Assembly (NCBI GenBank): GCA_025055455.1 | Contig: JANWXD010000011.1 | Coordinates: 1-64,000, forward strand | Length of the DNA stretch: 64,000 nucleotides | Origin: Bryobacteraceae bacterium | Lineage (GTDB): Bacteria > Acidobacteriota > Terriglobia > Bryobacterales > Bryobacteraceae | Direction: 5' to 3' | Part shown: one piece after another, positions 23,892 to 33,900 of the stretch | Layout of the letters: each line of letters starts with the position of its first letter | Position numbering within the stretch: position 1 is the first letter of the stretch | Notes under the pieces: model-generated | What the model was told of the DNA's origin: nothing | Database searches by the model: none | Seen by the model: only the letters and a program-made list of their open reading frames with translations | Translations under genes and position numbers: made by a program

Positions 23892-26102
23892 GTGCGGTCC
23901 CGTCGGGTCCTCCGATATCTTAACCTGGCGATCGGCGCGGCGCTCGCCGTCGTCCTGTTTCTCGGCTACTGGTGGGCGTGGCGGCCCTTAGCCCGGACTT
24001 CCGGTACGTTTCCAGCGCCGGTCGGCGGCGTGGTGACGATCGCCCGGGACCGGCTCGGCGTGCCCCACATCGAAGCCGCCTCGCTCGAAGATCTCCTGTT
24101 CGCCCAAGGATTCGTCACGGCGCAGGACCGCCTCTGGCAGATGGACGCCATGCGCCGGGCGGCTTCCGGGGATCTCGCCGAACTGTTCGGCGCGGCGGCG
24201 CTGGCCTCCGATCAGGAAACCCGCCGCATGCGGCTGCGGCGAATCGCCGAAGAACACGCCCGCGCGCTCCCGCCCGCGGATCGCGCGGCCTTTGCCGCCT
24301 ATGCCCGCGGCGTCAATTACTTCCTCGAGACCCATGCGGGACGGCTTCCGCTGGAGTTCACCTTGCTCCGCTATGACCCGCGGCCCTGGAGCCTTGCGGA
24401 CTCGCTCGTCATCAGCCTCCAGATGTTTCGCACTCTCACGCGCTCCTGGCGCACCGAACTGCGCAAGCAGAACCTGCTCGAAGGAGGCGACGCCGCCAAG
24501 GTGGATTTCTTGTTCTCGATTCACGCCGGAGGACCCGAGCCGCCGGGCTCCAACGCCTGGGTGGTTTCCGGACGCCGCACCGCCAGCGGCCGTCCGATCC
24601 TGGCCAATGATCCCCATCTGGAATGGACCTTCCCCTCGATCTGGTATCTGGTGCACCTGAAAGCCCCCGGGCTCAACGCGGCCGGCGCCTCACTGCCCGG
24701 CCTGCCCGGTGTGATCCTGGGCCACAACGAACGGATCGCCTGGGGCATCACCAATCTCGGCTTCGATGTGCAAGATCTGTTCGTCGAACGCTTCGACCCA
24801 CAGACGGGACACTACGTCGAGGGGGGACGCAAGGAGCCAGCCCGGCTGGAGCGCGAAGTGATCCTCGTACGGGGCAGCCAGCGAGCCACCGTCTTCAACT
24901 GGATCACGCGGCGCGGGCCGATCTTCATCGCCGAGCAAGGGCGCTTCTTGTCCTTGAGCTGGATCGCCGCCCAGCCAGGCGCCTTCGAATACCCATTCCT
25001 CGAGATCAATCGGGCGCGAAACTGGCAGGAATTCCGCGCCGCGCTCGCCCGTCTGGCCGGCCCCCCGCTGAACTTCGTCTATGCTGACGTGGACGGCAAC
25101 ATCGGCTATCAAGTGGCGGGCAAGCTTCCGATCCGGCGCAACTACCGAGGCGATGTGCCGGCCGATCCCGCCAAGGCGACCTGGGATGGCTACATTCCTT
25201 TCGAAGCGCTCCCGTCCGTGTTCAATCCCCCTTCTGGCATCCTCGTCAGCGCCAACCAGAACCCGTTCCCCGAGAATTACCCCTACCCGGTGAACGGTCG
25301 TTTCGCCCCGCCCTACCGCGCGCGCCGCATTCGCGAATGGCTCGAGCGCGGTAGCCGCTGGCGGGTTCCGGACATGCTGCGGCTCCAGACCGACACCTAC
25401 TCGCCGTTCGCGCACTTTCTGGCGCGGGAGCTCGTGGCGGCGCAGGCGCGCAAGAAGAGCCGAAACCCGCTGGTCGCCGAAGCGGTGCAACTGCTGGCGC
25501 CTTGGGACGGGCGCATGCGGCGCGACGCGCCGCAGCCGATGATCGCAGAGCTGGCCTATCGTCACTTGCGCACGGCGGTGGCCGAGCGCGCTGCTCCCGG
25601 CAAGGGATTGCTCTACGACGACCTCATGGCGCCGGCGGTGCTGGAGGTGTTGTTGCGGGAGCGTCCCGCGGGCTGGTTTGCGGATTACGACGACGTCTTG
25701 CTCGACACGCTTGCCGATGCGCTCGAGGAAGGCCAGCGGCTCCAGGGGCGTCAGATGCGACGGTGGCAGTACGGACGCTACCAAATGCTTCGGCTCACGC
25801 ATCCCGTGCTCAGCCGCCTTCCGCTCGTCGGCCGCTACGCGGGCATCGGCGCGGTGCCCATGGAGGGCTCCGAAACCACTGTCCTGCAGGTGACCGCAGA
25901 GCTCGGCCCCTCGTTGCGCATGGTTTTGGATCTTGCCGATTGGGACCATTCGCTGGTGACCCTGCTGTCCGGCCAGTCCGGCCAATTCCTGTCCCGGCAC
26001 TACAAGGACCAGTGGCGCGCCTTTTACGAGGGCCGGGGCTTGCCCCACCAGTTCCGCCGAGTAGAAGTCAAGGACGTGCTCCGGCTGACGCCGGAACGGT
26101 GA
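23892..26102 (+). CDS. Penicillin acylase family N-terminal-nucleophile hydrolase
   Basis: A 736-residue precursor with an N-terminal membrane segment or signal (YLNLAIGAALAVVLFLGYWWAW). The alpha-chain motif AQGFVTAQDRLWQMD and the autocleavage site PPGSNAWVVSG are clear. Ser in SNAW becomes the N-terminal nucleophile after intramolecular cleavage, and NDPHL lies in the beta chain. Family members cleave amides such as beta-lactams, N-acyl homoserine lactones or aculeacin; the substrate is not predictable here. The start GTG 23892 was chosen because the basic n-region begins there. Upstream in-frame sequence is antisense to the CNNM gene. Confidence 0.9.
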   Translation: MRSRRVLRYLNLAIGAALAVVLFLGYWWAWRPLARTSGTFPAPVGGVVTIARDRLGVPHIEAASLEDLLFAQGFVTAQDRLWQMDAMRRAASGDLAELFGAAALASDQETRRMRLRRIAEEHARALPPADRAAFAAYARGVNYFLETHAGRLPLEFTLLRYDPRPWSLADSLVISLQMFRTLTRSWRTELRKQNLLEGGDAAKVDFLFSIHAGGPEPPGSNAWVVSGRRTASGRPILANDPHLEWTFPSIWYLVHLKAPGLNAAGASLPGLPGVILGHNERIAWGITNLGFDVQDLFVERFDPQTGHYVEGGRKEPARLEREVILVRGSQRATVFNWITRRGPIFIAEQGRFLSLSWIAAQPGAFEYPFLEINRARNWQEFRAALARLAGPPLNFVYADVDGNIGYQVAGKLPIRRNYRGDVPADPAKATWDGYIPFEALPSVFNPPSGILVSANQNPFPENYPYPVNGRFAPPYRARRIREWLERGSRWRVPDMLRLQTDTYSPFAHFLARELVAAQARKKSRNPLVAEAVQLLAPWDGRMRRDAPQPMIAELAYRHLRTAVAERAAPGKGLLYDDLMAPAVLEVLLRERPAGWFADYDDVLLDTLADALEEGQRLQGRQMRRWQYGRYQMLRLTHPVLSRLPLVGRYAGIGAVPMEGSETTVLQVTAELGPSLRMVLDLADWDHSLVTLLSGQSGQFLSRHYKDQWRAFYEGRGLPHQFRRVEVKDVLRLTPER

Positions 26103-26249
26103 TGCCCAAGCTTCGAAGGCCGGGAACCTGTCGGGCCTGAGGCTCGGACGTCTACCGGGCCTGGCGGCTGAGGAGTCGCGGATCGTTCCCGCGCGGTGCG
26201 CCGTGAGGGATCGCCTCGAAGGCGGCGAAATCGGACCGGAATCCGCCGC

Positions 26250-27272
26250 CTAGCTGCCCACGTATCGCGCATACAAGCTCCGCGCCAGGGCCGGGTCGGT
26301 GGTGCCCTTGATGATGGCGCGACCGTCGGAGAAGATCATGAGTTCGTACGGCGGCGTGACGAAGCGCACGGCGAACTCGTTGTGGCGCACCTGGCCGAGG
26401 CGGGAGAGCCGCCCGGCGAGGGCCGTCAAGTCAATGGGCCGGGTGCGCTCGTGGATTTGCACCGCGTTGCGGCCGCAGAGGCTGATCGGAGCGCGACCGC
26501 TGCCCTCCAGGTGAAGAAAGCTCCGGCGCCCGCAGGCCAGGCACTGGGGATCGCGGGCCGGCAGCTCGATCTGTCGGAGGACTCCGGTCCACAGGTCCAC
26601 CGTGGTGATCCGACGCGACACCGCCCTGCCACGTCCGGCGAGAATTTTCAAGGCCTCGGCGGTTTGGACGGCGGCCACCAGCTGGGGCACGACGTTGAGA
26701 ACCCCCGCCGTCTCGCAGGTCGGCTGGTCTGCCGCCGGCGGCGACGGATACAGGCACTTCAGGCAGGGCGTCTCGCCCGGCAGGACCGGCATCGCGATGC
26801 CATAGGATCCCACCGCGCCGCCGTAGATCCACGGGATGCCCCGGCTCACGCAGAAATCATTCACGAGGTATCTTGTTTCGAAGTTGTCGGTGCCGTCCAG
26901 CACCACGCCGGCGCCACCTAGCAGCTCCTCGGCGTTCTCCGGGGTCAGGTCCGCCACGACCGGTGCAAGCTGGATCTGCGAGTTCACCCGCTGGAGCCGC
27001 CGTGCTGCCGCCACCGCCTTGGGCAGCGCCTGCTCGGCGTCGGCCTCTTCGAACAGGCACTGGCGTTGCAGGTTGCTCCATTCGACGTAGTCGCGGTCGA
27101 TCAGGCGGATCCGGCCCACGCCCGCCCGCGCCAGGGCGTCCGCTTGGAAGTTGCCGAGCGCGCCGCATCCCACGATGACGGCGCAGGACTCCATCAGGCG
27201 CTGCTGTCCCTCCTCGCCGAGCCCGGCAAACAAGATCTGGCGCGAGTAACGGTCCGTGTGCCCCGGCGTCAT
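26250..27272 (-). CDS. ThiF/MoeB/HesA-family adenylyltransferase (E1-like)
   Basis: A 340-residue E1-like enzyme. The nucleotide-binding loop VGCGALGN is followed by RLIDRDYVEWSNLQRQ, where Asp and Arg contact ATP. Two CxxC pairs (CLKC and CLAC) bind Zn, and the Cys in QPTCETAGVL is the probable sulfur-accepting or thioester residue. Such enzymes adenylate the C-terminal Gly-Gly of ThiS or MoaD so that sulfur can be added for thiamine or molybdopterin synthesis. The last 85 residues form an extra domain (CGRNAVQI to the end) that is not a rhodanese. No thiS or moaD is nearby, so the pathway is open. Confidence 0.88.
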   Translation of the reverse strand: MTPGHTDRYSRQILFAGLGEEGQQRLMESCAVIVGCGALGNFQADALARAGVGRIRLIDRDYVEWSNLQRQCLFEEADAEQALPKAVAAARRLQRVNSQIQLAPVVADLTPENAEELLGGAGVVLDGTDNFETRYLVNDFCVSRGIPWIYGGAVGSYGIAMPVLPGETPCLKCLYPSPPAADQPTCETAGVLNVVPQLVAAVQTAEALKILAGRGRAVSRRITTVDLWTGVLRQIELPARDPQCLACGRRSFLHLEGSGRAPISLCGRNAVQIHERTRPIDLTALAGRLSRLGQVRHNEFAVRFVTPPYELMIFSDGRAIIKGTTDPALARSLYARYVGS

Positions 27273-27320
27273 TCCGACTTCATCGTAACAGCCGCAGAGC
27301 GAGCGCCGTCGTGAAGTATC

Positions 27321-30263
27321 ATGCGGGTAGTGCGGCTCGGCAACGCCTGGCTGGCGACGGGGTTGGCGTCTCTGTTCTGGGTGGCGCCGCTCCTGGGCGG
27401 CGCTGCGGTGCACTACGAAGGCAAGCCGATCGCCGCGATCGTCTTCGAGCCCAGGGAGCAGGCGCTGACGCCCGCGGAACTGGCCGAGATCCTCCCGCTC
27501 AAAAGCAAGCAGCCGCTGCGGCTCCAGGACGTGGAAACGGCCATCCAACGGCTTTATGCCACCGGCCGGTACGCCGACATCGCCGTGGAAGCGGAACTCG
27601 AAGACGGCGAGGTCGTGCTGCGGTTCTTGACGCAGAACAACTGGTTCGTGGGGCCCGTGTCGGTGCAACGAGTGCCGCAGCCCCCCAGCCTCGGGCAGCT
27701 CGTCAACGCCACCGGGCTCAGCCTCGGGGCGCCGTTTCACGAAGAGGATTTGCAGAAAGCCGCCGACGGACTCCGCCAGACCCTGGAGCGCAACGGCTTC
27801 TTTGAAAGTCGTGTCGAGCCGTCCGTGGAATACGACCCGCGCACGCAGCAGGCCATGATCCGCTTTCGACTCGAGCCGGGGCCGCGCGCACGGTTCAGCC
27901 AGCCGGAGATCCGCGGCAACGCCCTCTGGCCCTTCGACAAGCTGATCCGCGCCACGCGCTGGAAGGGTTGGCTCGGATGGAGACCGGTGACGGAGACCCG
28001 CGTGCAACAAGGCTTGGAGCGGATCCGCCGGGCCTACCAGAAGCAGAATCGCCTCATGGCGGACGTGCGCCTGGAAAAAATGGACTACGAGCGCGATACG
28101 CGGCAGGCTCGGCCGTTCCTCCGCGCCGACGCCGGCCCCGTCGTCACCGTCGAGACGGAGGGATCCAACGTTTCGCTCGGGCGCCTCCGGCGGCTCGTGC
28201 CGGTGTTCGAAGAGCGGTCCGCCGACCGGGATCTCATCGTGGAGGGCGCCGAGAACCTCGCCGAGTACTTCCAAAACCAGGGGTTTTTCGACGCCAAAGT
28301 CACTTTCACCACCGAGGCGGACGGACCCGCCCGGCAGAAGATCGTGTATCACATCGAGCGCGGCCGGCGTTACAAGCTGGTGCGGGTCGCCATCGAAGGC
28401 AACCGCTATTTCGACCTGGAGACCCTTCGCGAACGGATGCTCGTGACCCCCGCTTCGTTCCAATTCCGCCGCGGGCGCTTCAGCCGAAGCCTCCTCGAGC
28501 GGGATCTGGACGCGATTCGGGAGCTCTACCACGCCAATGGCTTTCGCGATGTGCAGGTGGAGGCCACGGTGGAACACGACTACCGCGGCAAGGCGGGTGA
28601 CGTCGCCGTATTCCTACGGATCCGCGAAGGACCGCAATGGTTCGTCTCGAACCTGGAGTTGGAGGGGGCTTCCGCGGAGCACGCCGAGGCGATCCGGTCC
28701 ATGCTCCAGTCCGCCCCTGGGCAGCCGTTCAGCGAAGCCAACGTCGCCACCGACCGCGACAACATCTTGGCCTACTACTACAACCGCGGTTATCCCGCGG
28801 CGTCCTTCGAATGGAGCTGGCGTCAGGCGCCGCAGGCCCAGCGCGCCGAGCTCACCTTCCGTATCCACGAAGGGCCGAGGCGATTCGTACGGGAAGTGCT
28901 GATCGGCGGTCTGGAACACACCCGGCCCCACATCGTTCAGCGGCAGATCTTGCTCGACCCGGGCGAGCCCATCTCGCAGGCCGAGATGCTCGAAACGCAG
29001 CGCCGACTGTCGGATCTGGGCATCTTCGCCAAGGTGGAGACGGCGATCCAGAACCCCGACGGTCAGGAAAAATACAAGTACATCCTCTATCAACTGGAAG
29101 AAGCGCGGCGGTATTCCGTCGCCGTGGGCGTGGGGGCCGAAATCGCCCGCATCGGCGGAGATCCGGCCAGTCTGGAAGCGCCCGGCGGCAAAGCCGGCTT
29201 CAGCCCTCGCATCTCCTTCAACTTTGGACGATTGAACTTTCGCGGCCTGGGCCACACGCTTCTGTTCCGAAGCCGCGTCTCCAACCTGCAACAGCGCGCC
29301 CTGGGGACGTATTTGGCGCCGCAGATCCTCGGCAGCCCCAACGTGGATCTGTCCTTCACGGCGCTGTACGACGATTCGCGCGACGTCCGCACCTTCACGG
29401 CGCGCCGCCGCGAAGGTTCCGTGCAGCTCACCCACCGCTGGACGCGCTCCCGGACGCTGTTTTATCGGTTCGCCTTCCGGCGCGTCTCCGTCGGCGACGT
29501 CAAGATCCAGCCGGAATTGATTCCCTTGCTCACCCAGCCGGCCCGCGTCGGGGTGCTGGCGGCCACCTATGTGGACGACCGCCGGGATGACCCAACCGAT
29601 TCACACCGCGGCACCTACAACTCGCTCGACCTGGGCTATGCCGCCCGCCCCTTCGGCTCGCAGACCGACTTCTTGCGCCTGGTGGCGCGCAATTCCACGT
29701 ACCACAGCGTCAGCCGGCGGCTGGTGGTGGCGCGCACGGCCACGGTGGGATTCCTCGGAACGGTGCGCACCAACCCGGCCTTGCCTCTTCGAGAGCAGGA
29801 CATTCCGTTGCCGGAGCGCTTCTTCGCGGGCGGCGCTTCGACCCATCGCGGCTTCCCCGAAAATCAGGCCGGGCCGCGGGATCCGGTCACCGGGTTCCCT
29901 CTGGGCGGCAAGGCGATGGTGTTGCTGAGCACCGAATTGCGCTTCCCTCTCATCGGCGACAATATCGGGGCCGTGGTGTTTCACGATGCGGGCAACGTGT
30001 ACTCCCGGGTGGGGACGGTGTCGCTTCGTCCCCGGCAGAAGAACCGTGACGACTTCAACTACATGGTGCACGCCTTCGGCATCGGCGTCCGCTATCGCAC
30101 ACCGGTGGGGCCCGTGCGCCTCGATCTGGCGTTCGCGCCCAATTCGCCCCGCTTTTTCGGCTGCCAGGGAACCCGCGAACAATTGCTCTTCGGATGTCCC
30201 GTTCAGACCGAGCAGCGGATCGGCCGCTTCCAATTCCACTTCTCCCTGGGGCAGACGTTTTGA
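27321..30263 (+). CDS. BamA/TamA family outer-membrane assembly protein
   Basis: A 980-residue Omp85 protein: signal peptide (1-28), a long POTRA region (about 35-580, five or more domains; for example VAIEGNRYFDLETLRERMLV and VLIGGLEHTRPHIVQRQILL), then a 16-strand barrel (about 600-980) with the lid motif FAGGASTHRGFPEN and a C-terminal beta-signal ending in Phe (FHFSLGQTF). These proteins insert beta-barrels into the outer membrane. Linkage to tamB favours a TamA-like role, but the POTRA number is closer to BamA. It heads an overlapping set with surA-like, tamB and pcm genes. Confidence 0.9.
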   Translation: MRVVRLGNAWLATGLASLFWVAPLLGGAAVHYEGKPIAAIVFEPREQALTPAELAEILPLKSKQPLRLQDVETAIQRLYATGRYADIAVEAELEDGEVVLRFLTQNNWFVGPVSVQRVPQPPSLGQLVNATGLSLGAPFHEEDLQKAADGLRQTLERNGFFESRVEPSVEYDPRTQQAMIRFRLEPGPRARFSQPEIRGNALWPFDKLIRATRWKGWLGWRPVTETRVQQGLERIRRAYQKQNRLMADVRLEKMDYERDTRQARPFLRADAGPVVTVETEGSNVSLGRLRRLVPVFEERSADRDLIVEGAENLAEYFQNQGFFDAKVTFTTEADGPARQKIVYHIERGRRYKLVRVAIEGNRYFDLETLRERMLVTPASFQFRRGRFSRSLLERDLDAIRELYHANGFRDVQVEATVEHDYRGKAGDVAVFLRIREGPQWFVSNLELEGASAEHAEAIRSMLQSAPGQPFSEANVATDRDNILAYYYNRGYPAASFEWSWRQAPQAQRAELTFRIHEGPRRFVREVLIGGLEHTRPHIVQRQILLDPGEPISQAEMLETQRRLSDLGIFAKVETAIQNPDGQEKYKYILYQLEEARRYSVAVGVGAEIARIGGDPASLEAPGGKAGFSPRISFNFGRLNFRGLGHTLLFRSRVSNLQQRALGTYLAPQILGSPNVDLSFTALYDDSRDVRTFTARRREGSVQLTHRWTRSRTLFYRFAFRRVSVGDVKIQPELIPLLTQPARVGVLAATYVDDRRDDPTDSHRGTYNSLDLGYAARPFGSQTDFLRLVARNSTYHSVSRRLVVARTATVGFLGTVRTNPALPLREQDIPLPERFFAGGASTHRGFPENQAGPRDPVTGFPLGGKAMVLLSTELRFPLIGDNIGAVVFHDAGNVYSRVGTVSLRPRQKNRDDFNYMVHAFGIGVRYRTPVGPVRLDLAFAPNSPRFFGCQGTREQLLFGCPVQTEQRIGRFQFHFSLGQTF

Positions 30264-30940
30264 GCTCGCCGCGAGCCCGCCCACGGTGCGGCCGCCTCCG
30301 CACCTGCGCCGCCGCCATGGTCTTGCTGGCGGCCTCCGTCCGCCCGGAAATCATCGATCGCATCGCCGTCGTCGTCGGCCGCGACGTAATTACCGAAAGC
30401 GCCCTGCTGCGCGCCCTCCGCGTAACGGCCTTCCTGAACGCCGAAGAGCCGGATTTTAGCCCCGCCGCCAAGCGGCGTGCGGCCGAGCGTTTGGTGGACC
30501 AGACGTTAATCCTCCGGGAGATGGAGACGGGCCGGTATGCCCTGCCGGATCCCTCCGAAGTGGAGCAACTCCTTGCACAACTCCGCAAGGAGCGTTTCAA
30601 GACGCCGGAAGACTTCGCCCGCGCCCTGACCCGCTACGGAATCACAGAAGAGCAGCTGCGCGACGTGCTGGCTCGGCAGCTGGCCACGTTGCGGTTCATC
30701 GAGCTGCGCTTCCGGCCGGCCGTGATGGTGCCGGAGTCTGAAATCCGGCACTATTATCAAACGCGCGTGCTGGCGCGGTGGGACAATAAGGAGGGAACCA
30801 AGCCGCCGCCGCTCGAGGACATGTGGGCTGCGATCGAGCAGGTGCTGGCTGGCGAGCAGGTCGATCGCTTGCTCGAGGAGTGGCTGCGGCAGGCGCGAAA
30901 GCAGACTCGCATCGAGTTCAAAGCCAAGGCGTTCGAATGA
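30260..30940 (+). CDS. SurA-like periplasmic chaperone, N-domain only
   Basis: About 226 residues: signal peptide (CAAAMVLLAASVRP), then a SurA_N-type helical domain (IIDRIAVVVGRDVITESALLRALR; QTLILREMETGRYALPDPSEVEQLL). There is no rotamase (parvulin) domain, so it is expected to act as a chaperone rather than an isomerase. SurA hands unfolded outer-membrane proteins to BamA, which fits its place after the bamA-like gene. The start is probably TTG 30260 overlapping the previous stop (TTGA); ATG 30317 is the alternative and would shorten the n-region. Confidence 0.8.
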   Translation: MSSPRARPRCGRLRTCAAAMVLLAASVRPEIIDRIAVVVGRDVITESALLRALRVTAFLNAEEPDFSPAAKRRAAERLVDQTLILREMETGRYALPDPSEVEQLLAQLRKERFKTPEDFARALTRYGITEEQLRDVLARQLATLRFIELRFRPAVMVPESEIRHYYQTRVLARWDNKEGTKPPPLEDMWAAIEQVLAGEQVDRLLEEWLRQARKQTRIEFKAKAFE

Positions 30941-33900
30941 GACGGCTCCTCGCTCCAGCGTTGCGGCTTGCCGGGAGCCTGACAGCGCTTCTGGCGGCGC
31001 TCCTGCTCGGGGCGCTCTTCGTGGTGCGCACGGAGTGGTTCGCGGACCGGATCCGGGAACGGCTGGTGCGCGAAGCGGAAAACGCCACCGGCGGCCGCGT
31101 CCAACTGGGAGGTTTTTCCTTCGATTGGCGCAGGCTGCGGGCCGAGGCCCATTCTCTGGTGTTGCGCGGCACAGAGTCGCCGGCCGAACCGCCGCTGTTT
31201 CGAGCTCGTTCCGTGCGGGTGAGCCTGCGTCTGGTCTCGGCGTTGCGCCGCCACGTGGATGTGAGGTCTCTCGAACTGGAAGCCCCCCAAGTTTACCTCG
31301 CCGTTTACGGCGACGGTCGCACCAACGTTCCCAAACCGCCGGCGGCGGGGCGGACCGCGAATCCCGTAGAACCGTTTCTGAAACTGGCCGCGGGCGAGTT
31401 CCGGATTCGCAACGGAGTGTTCCAGCTCAACCAGCGGAGGTTCCCGCTCGATCTGCGCGCCGAGGGACTCGACGTTCGGTGGTGGTACCGGAGGGCGGGA
31501 CCTCGCTACGAGGGGGAGCTGTCCAGCCGCCGGCTCGTGCTGGCCGTGCCGGCGATCTTCCGAGAAGGCTTCCAGGCAGCCGTGCGCCTGTCGCTTTTCG
31601 GGGACCGGGTCGAGATCGCATCGGCCCGGATGACTGCGGGCGACGCCGAGCTCCGGATTCGGGGACGTGTGGAGAAATTCTCGAGGCCTCGCGCTCGATT
31701 TGACTTCGAAGGTGCGCTGGAAATGTCGCAGTTCCATCCCGCGAGGCTGGATCCGCTGGAACCCCGCGGCCGCCTGAGGCTCGCCTCCGGCGGAGTGGAA
31801 TGGTCACAACAGACGGGGTTCGTGTTGCAGACTTGGGTCCAAGCGAGCGGCATGGCCCTTCGCGCCGCCGGCGTGCGCCTGGGAGATCTCCGCGCCGCGG
31901 GCCGCGTCCGCATCGAGCGGGACCATCTGGAAATCGCCCCATTCCAGGTAGGCGCCCTCGGCGGGACCTACGTCGGGCGGGTCGAAATGAGCGGCTGGCG
32001 AAGGTTTCGCACCGCGGGAGAGTGGCGGGAGATTTCCCTGGCGGAGCTCACCCGCCTGCGGAATGTTTCCGGTCCCGCGCTGAGCGGGCGAATTTCGGGC
32101 GTCATGGAGGCGGCAGGCGAACTGGTCCACGGCAAGCTTCGCCAGACGCGGGCCATGGCCCGTCTTTCGGTCACGGCCGAAGCGGGACCACTGCCGGTCC
32201 AAGGTTCCGTCGAAGCTATCTATGATCAGCGCGCCCGCCAGATCGAGACTCATCGTGCCTGGTTGGCCACCCCGGCTTCGCGGTTGGAGTTCAACGGGGT
32301 GCTCGGGCGCTCGTTGCGCGTCGCCTTGGAAACCACGGATCTAAGCGAAATGGCGCAGCTGGCATCCTGGATTTCGGGTACCGCGCAGCCGGCGGTCCCT
32401 TTTCGTTTCGGGCAGGGGGGCAAAGCCCTTTTTGACGGCTCGGTGAGCGGCGACTGGGCGTCCCCCGTCTTCTCCGGGCGACTGACCGGCCAGAAGATTC
32501 GATGGCGCGAGGCCCAATTCGAGCGGATTGCAGCGGAAATCACCGCCCGCTCGGACGAGCTGGCGGTGAGGAACTTCTTCGCGCAGCATGGGCCCGCGCG
32601 GCATCGCGGGCGGCTCCGCATCGGATTGTCCGCCTGGCGGTTCACGGAAATGGCTCCGATCCAGGGCGAACTGTCCTTTTCCAGCGAACGCCTGGAGGAA
32701 TGGGTACCGGAGGCCGAGACGCGGCTGCGCCTGACCGGCGTCGCTTCTGGGAAAGTAACGCTCGACGGCACGCTGGCCCAACCCGAGGCCGGGGCTCAGA
32801 TCGAGGCCCAGCGCCTCGTCATTGCAGGGCGAAGGTTCGACCGGGCGCGCGCCGAGTTGCGTTATGCCTCCCGTACTGTAGAACTGCTTGGCGCCGAGCT
32901 GGCTTCCGCCGAAGTGCAGGCGCACCTCCGCGGCGTCTGGACGTTCTGCCGCGATGAGTGGCGCAACGGCAGGGTGCGATTCCAAGCCTCGCTGCGCGAT
33001 CGATCGTTCGGCCGTTGGTCGGCACTCATGGGATTGCCCAGCAACTTGGACGCCCGCTCAGAGGCGGATCTGGCGGGCGAGATCCAATTGTCGGCGCTCG
33101 CTCCCCGGTGGGAGTCCCTGAACGGCACACTCCGGCTCGCGGACGTTCAGCTCAGCGGGCGCCCGGCGGGCAGCCTGGCCGTGCGGATCCACACCACGGG
33201 CGGCGCAATGGAAATCCGGGCCCAGGGAAATCTGTTCGGGGCCGGGTGGAGCGGTCAAGCGGAGTGGGCATTGGCAGCGCCGCACGCAACCCACGGCCAG
33301 CTGCGATTCGACAAATTTCCGTTGGAAACGTTGGCCTTCCTGCGCTCCCCCCGTCCCCCGGCTGCCAACGCGGCACCCGAGGCGCCGTTTGTCGGCCAAG
33401 CCACCGGCGTACTGAAATTCGAGGGCTCGGGCCTTGACCGGAGGAAATGGAAAGGGCGTCTCGAGCTCGCTTCGCTCGAGGTCGCACCGGCAAAGATCAC
33501 TCCTACCAGCGAAAAGATCCGCTTTCGCAACGACGGGCCCATGGCGCTCGTGTGGGACGGCGACACGGTGCGGGTCCAGCGGGCGCGGCTCACCGGCCCG
33601 GGCACGCTCATGGAGCTTTCCGGCGCCGTGCTGCTCGGCGAAAACAAGGAGGCCTACCGGCTGCGTCTAAACGGCGAGACCAATCTGGCCATTCTGGAAA
33701 CGTTTCACCCCGATCTGACGGCTTCCGGCTCCTCGACCATAGACATCACCGTTCGGGGCCCCTTGGTGGATCCGGAAGTTTTCGGCCGGCTGGAATTTCG
33801 CAATGCGTCGTTTTATCTGCGCGGGGTTCCGAACGGGCTCGACAAAGCCAGCGGGACCCTGTCGTTTTCCGGCGATCGCGTCACTGTGGAAAACGTCGCC

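Noticed and set aside
24690-26048. 452-codon minus-strand frame inside the penicillin acylase gene
   Set aside because: Antisense shadow of a well-supported gene with intact catalytic motifs.
27273-28577. N-terminal extension of the ThiF/MoeB protein to 775 residues
   Set aside because: The extra 434 residues are antisense to the BamA-like gene and show no domain; the normal E1 N-terminus begins at 27272.
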